DNA of 64,000 bases from CAYYKK01 sp046351395 (GTDB lineage: Bacteria > Myxococcota_A > Polyangia > Polyangiales > Polyangiaceae): assembly GCA_046351395.1 (NCBI GenBank), contig JAXLYP010000041.1, positions 7,949-71,948 on the forward strand, in the 5' to 3' direction. Made by a program: the position numbers and the translations under genes. This document shows positions 43,312 to 52,236 of the stretch, piece by piece. Under the pieces are notes generated by a model, which was not told where the DNA came from, searched no databases, and was given only the letters and a program-made list of their open reading frames with translations. The stretch's first letter is position 1. The number at the start of each line of letters is the position of its first letter.

Positions 43312-45368
43312 AGCCCCGCCCCGTAGAAGCCCGTTCCGCCGAACGTCTCGCGCAGCTCATGGACCTCTTGCTGAGAGACGTGCGTCTGTCGAAGCGGTGC
43401 GCCGTCCTCTTGATCGGCGGGATGGATCCCCTTCTTCGCGCGCGCGGCGGACACGGGCTCGGGCGCGGGGCCGACCGTGTCGATGAACGGCGCGACCTCG
43501 AGATCCTCGAACGCCTTGAGCGAGAAGAAGGGGCCCGCGTCGTGCCGGCCGGGGACGGAGCCCGGGCGGTCGTACCCCGCGTCCAGGGGGCCCTCGAAAC
43601 GGACGGCGTTGAACATCACGCTCCGCAGGCTCCACCGCGTGAGGACGACGGGGCGAGGCTTCCCGATCGCCTCACCGCCGAGGTAGTGCGTCAGTCCGGC
43701 GAGGTGCCCGACCTCGTGCGCGAGCATGTGGCCGAGCTCGAGCGCGCGCCCCCAGGCGTCGAGACCCTTCAGGGCGTTCATCGAGACGATCGCGCCGACC
43801 TGATCGTCCCCGAGGTGGACGTCGTAGGGCGGGTCCTCTCCATTCGAAACGCGGAGGGTCGCGGCCTTCTGCGTCTGCGCGAAGCGACTCAGCCCCATCG
43901 CGTGGATCTCCGTCGGTTGGCCCAGGATCAAGAGCTGCCGCACGAACCACACATTCAGCCTGCCGACGTGCTGGAGATCCGCGAGGTGCGCGTTCATCAC
44001 CAGGTTGAACCACGGGTTGTTGCGCTTCGACCAATCGTCGACGGGCGGCCAATCGCAGACCTTGTGGTAGTCGTAGAGCAGGCGGCCCGCCTCGAGGCCA
44101 CCCTTCGGGAAGAACCGGTTGAACACCGGGTGGTAGACGTTCCACTCGTGCGGATCGTCCGCAGCGTCGAGCTTGCCCCGGTCCGCCTCGTCCGCGAAGC
44201 GGAAGCACTTGGGGAGCGAGCTGTCGACGCGGAAGCGGATGCCGACCGGCGCATAGAGGACGTTCATGCGCCCGACGGCGAGCGCGAGATCCGTGTACCC
44301 GAAGGGAGCGATCGGCGCGGCCTTGGCTTTGGCCTTCGCTTTCGGCTTCGGCTTCGGCTTCGGCTCGGCCTCGGGCGGAGCCATCGTGAGGCTCGCGTGG
44401 AAGCGCACGTGCACGTCGTCGATCGACTTGCCGCTCGACGGGCCGCCCAGAGACACGAAGTACGGCTGGAGCTCCACCTCGAGCGGCGGGAAGACCACCA
44501 CTCCGAGCTCCGCGATGACGGGCCCGTCGCGCCGCGAGAGGTGCACCTCGACGACGAACGTCCCTGGCTGCTTCTGCGTCGCGCCGCGGCGAAGCCTGAG
44601 CTGCGACGTGATCGCGGTCTTGCGCGCCGCCGTCGCCTCGCGATCCCCGGCCGCGATGGCGCGGAGCAAGGCGAGGCTCGGCCGCTCGACGAGCGTGTCG
44701 ATCCCCTCGATGGCGTCCTCCCAGTCGGCGCCGCGCTGGTCGAGGGTCCGACGGATCTCCTCCCGCGCACTCTCGGTGAAGACCGCCGTGGGGAGCGCCT
44801 TCCGGAGCGCGTCCACCGCAGACTCTCCGCTCGCCGGAACCACGTGTGCTTGGTCGCACCGACCCTTCGCGTACGCCTCCAGGTCGTCGTGGAGCGACAG
44901 CGCGAACGCGACGACCCGCTGCTCGTTCTCCACTTCGGCGCGCGCGAGCGCTTCGTCGTTCGGATCGCTCACCTCTTCGCTCGCGGCCGCCTCGAGGTAG
45001 ACGTGATCGGCCAGGGCCTCGAGCGCCGGGCGGTGCAGCGCGCCCTCCCCGCTAGGGGAGACGATCGTGAGCGGGTGCGCGTCCCCGCCGACGTGGCGCA
45101 GGGTGACGAAGAGCTTCACCGCTTGCGGGAGCGCCTCGCGTACGAGCCGCACGCAGATCCGTCGGGCGCCGAGCGTCATCCCGACCGTCGGCCCGCGCGC
45201 GGGTCGAAAGGAGCTCGTCCCGGAGACGGCCTGGAAGCCTCGATCGTCGAGCGGCGGCGTGCCGAGCTTCGGCGTGCCCGTCGCGGCGCGCGTGAACCGG
45301 ACGAGCGTGGTGCGCGTCACGTCGCCGCCGCCAGGCCCAGCCGCGATCGGGATCGACGGCGCGCTCAT
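43308..45368 (-). CDS. Metzincin-type zinc protease, candidate T6SS effector
   Basis: A 686-residue protein from the ATG overlapping the upstream stop (ATGA). A complete metzincin zinc site HEVGHLAGLTH (HExxHxxGxxH, residues 551-561) is followed by a Met-turn candidate SVMFNAV about 30 residues later. A lysine/alanine/proline linker (alternating KP and KA) at about residues 333-350 separates an N-terminal half of unknown, beta-rich type from the protease domain. No signal peptide is present, as expected for T6SS cargo. It sits behind a VgrG with a peptidoglycan-binding domain. Proteolytic activity is inferred from motif; the target is unknown. Confidence 0.85.
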   Translation of the reverse strand: MSAPSIPIAAGPGGGDVTRTTLVRFTRAATGTPKLGTPPLDDRGFQAVSGTSSFRPARGPTVGMTLGARRICVRLVREALPQAVKLFVTLRHVGGDAHPLTIVSPSGEGALHRPALEALADHVYLEAAASEEVSDPNDEALARAEVENEQRVVAFALSLHDDLEAYAKGRCDQAHVVPASGESAVDALRKALPTAVFTESAREEIRRTLDQRGADWEDAIEGIDTLVERPSLALLRAIAAGDREATAARKTAITSQLRLRRGATQKQPGTFVVEVHLSRRDGPVIAELGVVVFPPLEVELQPYFVSLGGPSSGKSIDDVHVRFHASLTMAPPEAEPKPKPKPKAKAKAKAAPIAPFGYTDLALAVGRMNVLYAPVGIRFRVDSSLPKCFRFADEADRGKLDAADDPHEWNVYHPVFNRFFPKGGLEAGRLLYDYHKVCDWPPVDDWSKRNNPWFNLVMNAHLADLQHVGRLNVWFVRQLLILGQPTEIHAMGLSRFAQTQKAATLRVSNGEDPPYDVHLGDDQVGAIVSMNALKGLDAWGRALELGHMLAHEVGHLAGLTHYLGGEAIGKPRPVVLTRWSLRSVMFNAVRFEGPLDAGYDRPGSVPGRHDAGPFFSLKAFEDLEVAPFIDTVGPAPEPVSAARAKKGIHPADQEDGAPLRQTHVSQQEVHELRETFGGTGFYGAGL

Positions 45369-45987
45369 CGCGTCGCCGCCGCCGCGACCATGGCCTGGAC
45401 CGTCGCGGGCGTGAGCGCGCCGTCCTGCACGAGACCATGGTCGGCCTGGAACTGGAGCACGGCCTGCTCGTCGGAGGCTGCGCGCGCGGGTGACCAGAAC
45501 GGAGGGCGCGGCTCCGGCCCTGTTCCGGCGAGGTAACCGAGGCTCGCGAGCACGTACGACCGCGAGCCGCGCCCGTACGTCGCCAACCACTCGAGCGAGT
45601 ACTGGCTGGTGATCGTCTTGCCGAGCTCGTCCTTCTCCCAGTCGACCTCGAGCAGCGCGAAGAAGAGGATCGTCGCGACCGCGGAGAGCGGCATCGCCAA
45701 TTCGAGCGGAGCGCCCTCCTTCACGATGTCCTCGACTGCGACGGTGCGCGTGGTGCCGCCGTCGGGCTCGCGGCTGACGTGCAGGACGCGCCAGGGGATG
45801 TCGTGCGGCGCAGGATCACCAAGTCCTCGGGGGTGCCGGGCGCGAGCTGGAAGCGCAGCTTCACGATCGGCGGAGGCCCAGCGGCGGCGCCGGTCCCGGT
45901 CGAACCCGCAGCGACGAGCGAGACCGTGACGGGCTCCGTCGTCTCCTCGCGCTGCGTGCCTGCTCGTCGATTCGAAGGCTCTGCCAC
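45365..45987 (-). pseudogene. Peptidoglycan-binding-like T6SS accessory gene, frameshifted
   Basis: The reading starts at ATG 45987 and encodes about 60 residues to PEDLVILRR, then hits low-complexity sequence and a stop at 45721. From about 45800 the next frame gives HDIPWRVLHVSREPDGGTTRTVAVEDIV and continues without a stop to 45365. The joined protein (about 207 residues) ends in a peptidoglycan-binding-like helix set (AVLQFQADHGLVQDGALTPATVQAMV). The middle resembles LysM-adjacent T6SS 'FFALLEVDW' proteins. A one-base loss near 45805 explains the break; it may be real or a sequencing error. A GTG at 45724 could restart the C-terminal 119 residues. Confidence 0.78.
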
Positions 45988-46003
45988 GTCCCCGTCGCTC
46001 CTC

Positions 46004-48751
46004 TCACGCGCCTGCGAGCTCGCGGACGCGCGCCCGCGTCGCCGAGTCGATGGATCCGCTCGCCTCGATCCGTTGTCGCTCCTGGAACCGCCGCACGGCC
46101 TCGCGCGTCTCGCGATCGAGCGCGTCGTCCACGGGGCCGCGGAAGTACCCGAGGTTGCGCAGGCGCGCCTTGACCCCCGCCACCGTGTCGATCGACGGCA
46201 GGCGCTGGAACGCGAGCGGGATGCGGAGCGTGTGCGACTCGTCGACGGTCACGACGATCATCCCGGCCACCGCACCCGCGGGGACCGTCTCGACGATCGA
46301 TCCGTCGCCTGCCGTGCGCTTCGAGGGCAGGGCCTTGCCGTCGACGGTGAGGGTGTACGCCTTGTTCGCGAGCGGCGCGCCGTCGCGATCGCGGAGCACC
46401 ATGCGGAGCTCGGTCTCCTTCGGATCTTTGGCGGGCGGCTCGTCCGGGTTCACCTCCGGGCCCTGGCCGTGGCCGGATCCGAGCCGCACCCGGTCGCCTC
46501 GCAGGGACGCGTCGCCGCCGAGTTCGAGCGTGGCGGCGTGCGCGTGGAGCGCCACGTCGTCGGCGGCGATGCGGACGGCGTCGTCGAGCACGATGACGCT
46601 CTCGTCGCGCGCGATCTCGATCGTGTCCGTCGCGGTGAGCTTCAGGGCCCTTGCTGCGAGCGCGATGGCTTCAGCGTTCAGCGTGATCGACGTGTCCCCG
46701 ACGCGGATGCGGACGACGTCTGCGTCGATCGAGAGAGAGGCGCCAGCGACCTCGAGCGTGATCGCCTTCGCGGCGGTCACCTTCACCGAGCCGCCGCTCG
46801 TGACGGCCACGTCCCGCTCGGCGTCGACGGACGCGTCGCCGCCGTCGGCGTCCTCCTCGCCGCCCACCGTGATCGACGCGTGGCCTCCGACGTGGAGGCC
46901 AGCGTCGCGCGCGATCTCCGTCGACGCGCTCCCGTCGACGCGCTCCTCGCGATCGCCGCCGATCGTGGTGACCGAGCCGCCTCCCACCGCGCGCTGCACG
47001 CCCGCGCCGATCCGCTCGGCGAGCGGGCCTGCGATCGTCGTCACCGCGCCGCCGCCGACGATCGTCCTCGAGTCCGCGGCGACGCTGATCGCCCGCTCTC
47101 CGCCGACCTCGAGCGTCGAGCGACCCCGGACGCGCTCGCTCCGGTCCGTCGCCACGTCGAGGGACGCCTCCCCGAGGACGATGGTGCGCTGGTGCCCGCC
47201 GACCTTGATCGAATGGTCGTTCTCCGCCGACTCGACGAGGTCGCGCTCGGCGCGCACGACGACGCGCTCGCGCCCGCGCGCGTCGTCGAACGAGAGCTCG
47301 TTGTACCCGTCGCTCCCGCCGGTCGGCGCGGGCGGAGAGCTCCGCGTGCGCAGGCCGGTCCGCGTGCGCTCCTTCGGGAGCACGAAGGGCGGAGGGTGCG
47401 TCTCGTTCGCGAGCGCACCGAGCACGACGGGCCGATCCGGATCGCCGCCGAGGAAGCTGACGATCACCTCCATCCCCACGCGGGGGATGCACTGGACACC
47501 CCAGCCGGATCCGGCCCACGGCGTGAGCACGCGGAGCCAGCAGGAGCTGCGATCGTCGCCCGTGCCCTTCCGATCCCAGTGGAACTGCACCTTCACGCGC
47601 CCGAGCTCGTCGGTGTGGATGTCCTCGCCCTCGGGGCCGACGACGACGGCGGACTCGATCACCTGCGTCGGCGGTCGGCGCTTCGGCGGTGGCCGGTAGA
47701 GCACGCCCGCGCGCACCGACTCGAAGGTGCACGCGAACGTCCTCCGCTCGGCCGTGCCCTCGGCCACGAGGCGGGGGGAGAAGCCCTCGTGGCGCGCGCG
47801 CACGACGACGTGCTCGCCGTTCTCGCGCGCGTCCGGGTGGCCGTCGAGCGTGAAGCGCCTGCCCGGCGCGACGCCGCGGCACGCCGATTCGCCCCGCGAG
47901 ACCGCCGCGCGTGAGCGCTCCGCGGCGACGCGGCCCTCCGCGCTCTGTCGGTCGAGGGACGGCGCGTCGTACTCGGTGCGCGGGTCGTACACCTCGAGCG
48001 CGGCCTCGACCGGGGCAGCGTCGCGCGCATCGGCGCGCGCCCTCACGGCAAAGGCGGGGCGCAGGGGATCGTAGTCGGAGCGGACCACGCGGCCGGGACG
48101 GATCGAGCGATCGGTCGCGAACGCGCCCACCGTCTCCCCGCCGTGCTGGAGCCCGCCCTGCTCGAGGTAGTGGAGCGGGCCGTCGTCTCGCGTGGGCAGG
48201 CGCGCGTACGCCGCTGTCGCGTCGGCGAAGACGACGGCGCCGCTCGGCGCGTCGTCGAAGTAGAAGTAGAGGCCCTCCTCCGCGGCGAGCCGCGCGAGGA
48301 AGGCGTAGTCGCTCTCTTCGTACTGGACTGCGTAGGCGCGCGATGGGTGCTGTCGCGCGAGCTCGAACCGCGCCGTGATGCGACGCTCGGCGAGCACCGC
48401 CTCGATGATGTTGGGCACCGGTCGATCCTGGAACACCCGCGTGTCGCTGCCGCGCGAGAGCAGCCAGAGCGCCGGGGCGAGCCGCGCGCGCGCGACGGCT
48501 CGACCGTCGCGCGTACGCTCGGTCGACGGCCCGATCCGCGTGATCACGAGGGCGATGGCGCGCGGCGGGGCGCCGTCGATGACGAGCTCGGCGCGTGCGC
48601 CGAGCAACGGCTCGAGCGCCTCGCCGGGATCGACCACGACCTTCGCGTCCACGCGCGACAGCTCCGAGAGCGCCTCCGTCGCGCGGTACGAGACGACGTC
48701 GAGCGCGCCCGCGCGCCCGTCGATCCGGAGCGTGTGGCCCGCGGTCGGCAT
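46004..48751 (-). CDS. vgrG: VgrG with C-terminal peptidoglycan-binding domain
   Basis: A 915-residue VgrG and the first gene of the minus-strand module. The gp27-like part has FQDRPVPNIIEAVL and VQYEESDYAFLARLAAEEGLYFYF. The OB fold begins near residue 370 (HTDELGRVKVQFHWDRKG), with the usual SSCWLRVLTPWAG and FLGGDPDRPVVLGAL. A long needle region follows to about residue 745. The C-terminal 60 residues are a PG_binding_1 domain (VKARLRNLGYFRGPVDDALDRETREAVRRFQ), which would bring cargo to the target cell wall. It is only distantly like the two VgrGs at the left end of the window. Confidence 0.93.
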   Translation of the reverse strand: MPTAGHTLRIDGRAGALDVVSYRATEALSELSRVDAKVVVDPGEALEPLLGARAELVIDGAPPRAIALVITRIGPSTERTRDGRAVARARLAPALWLLSRGSDTRVFQDRPVPNIIEAVLAERRITARFELARQHPSRAYAVQYEESDYAFLARLAAEEGLYFYFDDAPSGAVVFADATAAYARLPTRDDGPLHYLEQGGLQHGGETVGAFATDRSIRPGRVVRSDYDPLRPAFAVRARADARDAAPVEAALEVYDPRTEYDAPSLDRQSAEGRVAAERSRAAVSRGESACRGVAPGRRFTLDGHPDARENGEHVVVRARHEGFSPRLVAEGTAERRTFACTFESVRAGVLYRPPPKRRPPTQVIESAVVVGPEGEDIHTDELGRVKVQFHWDRKGTGDDRSSCWLRVLTPWAGSGWGVQCIPRVGMEVIVSFLGGDPDRPVVLGALANETHPPPFVLPKERTRTGLRTRSSPPAPTGGSDGYNELSFDDARGRERVVVRAERDLVESAENDHSIKVGGHQRTIVLGEASLDVATDRSERVRGRSTLEVGGERAISVAADSRTIVGGGAVTTIAGPLAERIGAGVQRAVGGGSVTTIGGDREERVDGSASTEIARDAGLHVGGHASITVGGEEDADGGDASVDAERDVAVTSGGSVKVTAAKAITLEVAGASLSIDADVVRIRVGDTSITLNAEAIALAARALKLTATDTIEIARDESVIVLDDAVRIAADDVALHAHAATLELGGDASLRGDRVRLGSGHGQGPEVNPDEPPAKDPKETELRMVLRDRDGAPLANKAYTLTVDGKALPSKRTAGDGSIVETVPAGAVAGMIVVTVDESHTLRIPLAFQRLPSIDTVAGVKARLRNLGYFRGPVDDALDRETREAVRRFQERQRIEASGSIDSATRARVRELAGA

Positions 48752-48998
48752 GGCTGCAGGATGGCTGCGCGCAACGCGATCCGGGCATGTGGATCGCCTA
48801 TCGCAGCCATCGACCCCAGTGATGGAATGCAGTGCCTGTGGGGCCGCCAGCGCAAGCCGCGGCGATCCCTGGACGAAGCCGATGGAGCCATCGACGGACC
48901 CGCGAGCGCTCGGCGCTCGTCGCGACGCCCCTCGTCGCCGCGCACCTCCCTCGAGTCGGCGCCCTCGCCCGCCGAGGGCAACGTCACCGGCGCGCGGC
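48752..48998. other. Intergenic gap, right edge of T6SS module
   Basis: About 250 bp with no recognised gene. It holds the promoter region for the VgrG module, since transcription goes leftward from 48751, and ends at the stop codon of the peroxidase. A dyad around GGATCGCCTATCG at 48790 is the only structure seen. No copy of the flanking repeats was recognised here. Confidence 0.4.
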
Positions 48999-50069
48999 TC
49001 AGCGCGGGATGCGGAAGCCGTCCACGGGCACGTCGAGGCCGCTCGGCACGGTGAGCGGGCGGCTCGGGGCGTGCGTCGCGTCCATGAGCGCGTCGCGGAT
49101 GAACGCGGTGAGATCGGCGATCGCGGCGTCGTCGAGCGGCGGGCTCTCGCCGTTCGCGACCTGCAGCGCGAACTCCCGCTTCACGGCCTCGTCGAGCGTC
49201 GCGACGGAGCCGTCGTGGAAGTAGGGGCCCGTCTCGCGCGCGTTGCGAAGCGTGGGGACGCGGAACGCGCCGCGGTCCGCGGGATCCTGCGTGATCGCCG
49301 CGCGACCCTCGTCGTCCGACGTGAAGCGCGTGACGAAGCTCCGGCCCTCGAAGAGCGGCGGGGCGTGGCACGCGTCGCACCCCGCGTCGGCGAAGCGCTG
49401 CATGCCGCGGAGCTGCTTCGGCGTCATCGCGCCCTCGTCCCCGTCCACGTAGTGGTCGTACGGGGAGCGGTTCGAAAGGATCGTCCGCTCGAACGCCGCG
49501 AGGGCCTTCGCGATCGTCCGCTGGGTGATGGGCTCGCCGGGGAACGCCTCCTCGAAGAGCGCTGCATAAGCAGGTATCGAAGCGACGCGCGCCGCGGCGT
49601 CGTCCGGCGCGAGGTCCATCTCGACGGGCTGCTCGAGCGGCATGAGCGCCTGCTCCTCGAGCGCGTGCGCACGGCCGTCCCAGAACAAATCCGCGCGCAG
49701 CGCCGCGTTCCAGAGCGTGAGCGCGTTGCGCGTCGTGCGGTTCGGGCCGGTGCGACCCGGGCCCGTGGGGCCGACGCCGTCGACGCCGATCGAGACCGAG
49801 AGCCCGTCCGCCATGCCCCAGATCTCGCTGTGACAGGTCGCGCACGCGACCGCCTTGTCGCCCGACAGGATCGGATCGTAAAAGAGCTTGTTTCCTAGGC
49901 TGATCTTCGCGTCGGTGCGGGGGTTGTCAGCCGGGTCGACGACGGCGGGGAACGGCGCGTAGGCCCAGGGGATCGGCGGACCCTCGTAACCCTTCGCGGG
50001 CGGATCGTCGACGGCGCACGCCGACGCGCACGCGATCGCGCAGAGGACCGCGCCGACGCGCCCCCTCAT
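48999..50069 (-). CDS. MauG/CcpA-type diheme cytochrome c peroxidase
   Basis: A 356-residue exported protein with a lipobox-like signal (AIACASACAVD). Two heme-binding motifs are present: CATCH near residue 77 and CDACH near residue 232, in the spacing of bacterial diheme peroxidases and MauG-like proteins. Further landmarks are NRTTRNALTLWNA, FWDGRAHALEEQALMPLEQPVEM and FRVPTLRNARETGPYFHDGS. It reduces peroxide or matures a partner using cytochrome electrons in the periplasm. It overlaps the beta-helix gene by 4 bp (ATGA). A broken copy of its 3' third lies at 41.2-41.6 kb. Confidence 0.92.
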   Translation of the reverse strand: MRGRVGAVLCAIACASACAVDDPPAKGYEGPPIPWAYAPFPAVVDPADNPRTDAKISLGNKLFYDPILSGDKAVACATCHSEIWGMADGLSVSIGVDGVGPTGPGRTGPNRTTRNALTLWNAALRADLFWDGRAHALEEQALMPLEQPVEMDLAPDDAAARVASIPAYAALFEEAFPGEPITQRTIAKALAAFERTILSNRSPYDHYVDGDEGAMTPKQLRGMQRFADAGCDACHAPPLFEGRSFVTRFTSDDEGRAAITQDPADRGAFRVPTLRNARETGPYFHDGSVATLDEAVKREFALQVANGESPPLDDAAIADLTAFIRDALMDATHAPSRPLTVPSGLDVPVDGFRIPR

Positions 50070-51385
50070 GGAGCGTCCAGCACCACCGGCATGAGCTTGG
50101 TGCCGTCACACTGGAAGGGCGTCGTGTCCGTGGAGTTCATCGACGGGTTGCCGATGTTCTCGCTGCCGAGCGTGTTGCGGAAGGTCGGGTAGGGGCCCAT
50201 CGCGCCGAGGCAGAGCTTGGCCGAGCCCGGTGACATCTCCTCGCCGTCGAACACGATGGACTCGACGGGAGTGGTGAACGCCATCAGCGCGCCGTGCGGC
50301 TTCGTCCCGTTGTTCGTGAACGTGTTGTCGTGGATGAAGACGTCGGTTGGGTAGAGGTCCGTCATCGGATCGCTCCACGGCTTGCCGTTGAGGAGCGCGA
50401 GCGTGTTCCCGGAGACGACGGTGATCCCGAGCGACTCGTTGTTCTCGATCGTGTTCCCGTGGATCTCGGGCTGATCCGCCGCGAGGACGAGCATGCCGAC
50501 GCCCGCGGGCACGTACGAGACGACCGAGCCTTTCGCGGCGAAGTTCGCGCGGTTGTTGTCGTGGATCTTGTTGTCGTGGACGTTGGTGCGGAGCCCGTCC
50601 TTCTTCTCGAGCCCCGGCAGGACGAAGACGAGGATGCCCGCCGTGTTGTCGTACGCGTCGTTGTCGTAGATCTCCATGTCCGTCGTGTTCTCGCTCTCGA
50701 TGCCCGCGACGCACCCGTGGACGTCGTTGTTGCGGACGATCGCCTTCTCGCACTGGCCCACGTAGACGCCCGCGTCGGCCGCGCCGACCACCTCGACGTG
50801 CTCGATGAGGACGTTCTTGCTCTTCACGGGGTACACCGCGTACGCGCCGTTCGCGGTCACCGAGCCCGCGTCCCAGAACACCTTCAAATCGCGGAAGGTC
50901 ACGCCGTCCACGCCCGTCGCGACGATCCCGTTGCCCGGCGTGTTCTTGAGCGTGAGGTTCTCCACCGTGAACCCGCCCGCGGTCACGGCGAACCCGTCGT
51001 CCGCGGTGTCCTGCTTCGCGTAGTCGAGCACGGTGTCCGCGAGCGTCGCGCCGGCGCCCCGCACGGTGACGTTCTGGACCCCGAGGCTCACCTCGCGCGT
51101 CATGTTGAAGGTGCCCGGGCAGAGGCAGATCGTGTCGCCCGCGTGCGCGTTCCCGAACGCGGTTTGGATGTGCTCGTAGTCCTTGTCCGAGGGCGCGATC
51201 GCCACGGTACAGCCGTCGATCTTCGGCGCCGTCGGGCACTCGAGCGCGCTGTTTCCCGAGCTGCTGCTGGTCGTCGAGTTGCCGCCGGTGCCGCTCGTGT
51301 CGTCGCACGCGGGCGCGAGGATGGCCGCCGCGCCAGCGAGGAGGAGGGGCGAGGCCGCGCCCAAGCCAAGCTTGTTCTTCCGCAT
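50066..51385 (-). CDS. Parallel beta-helix lipoprotein
   Basis: A 439-residue protein whose signal ends in a lipobox (AAILAPACDD), followed by a short Ser/Thr linker. The rest is a right-handed parallel beta-helix with regular NN/DN turns (GIVATGVDGVTFRDLKV, AGVYVGQCEKAIVRNNDV, EIYDNDAYDNTAGILV, FIHDNTFTNNG). It belongs to the beta-helix family that is normally encoded beside the diheme cytochrome at 39.8 kb. It overlaps the peroxidase gene by 4 bp and is the first gene of that operon. The substrate or partner is unknown. Confidence 0.9.
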   Translation of the reverse strand: MRKNKLGLGAASPLLLAGAAAILAPACDDTSGTGGNSTTSSSSGNSALECPTAPKIDGCTVAIAPSDKDYEHIQTAFGNAHAGDTICLCPGTFNMTREVSLGVQNVTVRGAGATLADTVLDYAKQDTADDGFAVTAGGFTVENLTLKNTPGNGIVATGVDGVTFRDLKVFWDAGSVTANGAYAVYPVKSKNVLIEHVEVVGAADAGVYVGQCEKAIVRNNDVHGCVAGIESENTTDMEIYDNDAYDNTAGILVFVLPGLEKKDGLRTNVHDNKIHDNNRANFAAKGSVVSYVPAGVGMLVLAADQPEIHGNTIENNESLGITVVSGNTLALLNGKPWSDPMTDLYPTDVFIHDNTFTNNGTKPHGALMAFTTPVESIVFDGEEMSPGSAKLCLGAMGPYPTFRNTLGSENIGNPSMNSTDTTPFQCDGTKLMPVVLDAP

Positions 51386-51466
51386 GCCGTACTATCCGAC
51401 GAGGTGACCCCGCGAGGCAAGGTGACTTCCCACGGCCGAGGACGCACGGCGAGCGGCGTGGACGAG

Positions 51467-51508
51467 CGCCCCGCCCCGAGCGCCCCGCCCCGAGTGCCCC
51501 GCCCCGAG
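51467..51508. repeat. Three tandem copies of a 14-bp unit
   Basis: CGCCCCGCCCCGAG at 51467 and 51481, then TGCCCCGCCCCGAG at 51495. The array sits between the start of the beta-helix gene and the end of the next lipoprotein gene. It may be a slippage product or a regulatory array. Confidence 0.7.
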
Positions 51509-51526
51509 TGATAGCGCCTCGGCGGT

Positions 51527-52048
51527 CTAGGGCGTCGGATCGGTGCACAGGTCGGGCGTGAAGTCGGCGCACCCCTCGACGCGGAGCGCGCCGCGCTTGC
51601 AGGCGAGGATCCCGCGCCCGACGACGCAGCCCCAGAAGTCGCTCGCGACGAGCCCGCAGTCGAGCCCGTCCTCCTCGCAGGTGCTCGCGAGCAGGTCCAC
51701 GCCGATCTTGCAGCCGTTCACGTACATCCGCTGGTCGAGGACGCCGCACGCGGGGATTGCCGCGTCGTCGTCCTTCGTGGCCACCGTGCTGAGGACGCCG
51801 CCGAAGTCCTCGCACCGGTCGGCGCACACGGCGTCCGCATCGAGGCACTCGCCGAGCTCGCACGTGGAGTCGATCATGAACGACTTGTCCGCGCAGGCGC
51901 AGACCGCCATCGGGCAGCCGTGCCCCGTCGCGCACTGCTTCGGATCGGTCACGTTGTAGAGGACCTTGCCGCCCTTGCAGCCCGAGGCCGCGAGGAGCCC
52001 GCCCGCCGCGAGGAGGAGACCGGACGCGAACAGGAGCCGGAGACGCAT
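51527..52048 (-). CDS. Cys-rich lipoprotein
   Basis: A 173-residue protein with a lipobox (LLAASGC). The mature part contains about 17 cysteines, several in pairs (CPMAVCACAD, CELGECLD, CADRCED, CEEDGLDCG), suggesting a compact disulphide-bonded surface domain. No known family is recognised. Because these Cys-rich lipoproteins recur in the window, it may belong to the same surface-protein class as the large one at 23.4-26.6 kb. Confidence 0.8.
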   Translation of the reverse strand: MRLRLLFASGLLLAAGGLLAASGCKGGKVLYNVTDPKQCATGHGCPMAVCACADKSFMIDSTCELGECLDADAVCADRCEDFGGVLSTVATKDDDAAIPACGVLDQRMYVNGCKIGVDLLASTCEEDGLDCGLVASDFWGCVVGRGILACKRGALRVEGCADFTPDLCTDPTP

Positions 52049-52236
52049 CGCGATGCCCGGACCCTACCAGATCCGCCGAGCTCCGCGGCAGAAACGCGTG
52101 TGTCGAAAACGAGCGCGACGCCGCGGTGCACCCGCTCTCGCGCGGCGCGTGTCAGCGAGGGCACCGTGCCCGCGTCGTTGGGCGGCGATCTCGAAAGATC
52201 AAAGCGCCTTCGCGGGCGGGAGAGGAGGGTCGAACC
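52049..52236. other. Intergenic region upstream of small ORF
   Basis: Part of a roughly 450-bp gap between the Cys-rich lipoprotein and the metallophosphoesterase. No gene is recognised here. It holds the 5' flank of the lipoprotein gene (minus strand) and the leader of the small ORF at 52237, including a strong AGAGGAGGG site at 52221-52229. Confidence 0.4.

Noticed and set aside
43140..45536. A roughly 800-codon open frame on the plus strand
   Set aside because: Antisense shadow of the metzincin and HEAT genes, which have motifs and overlapping starts on the minus strand.
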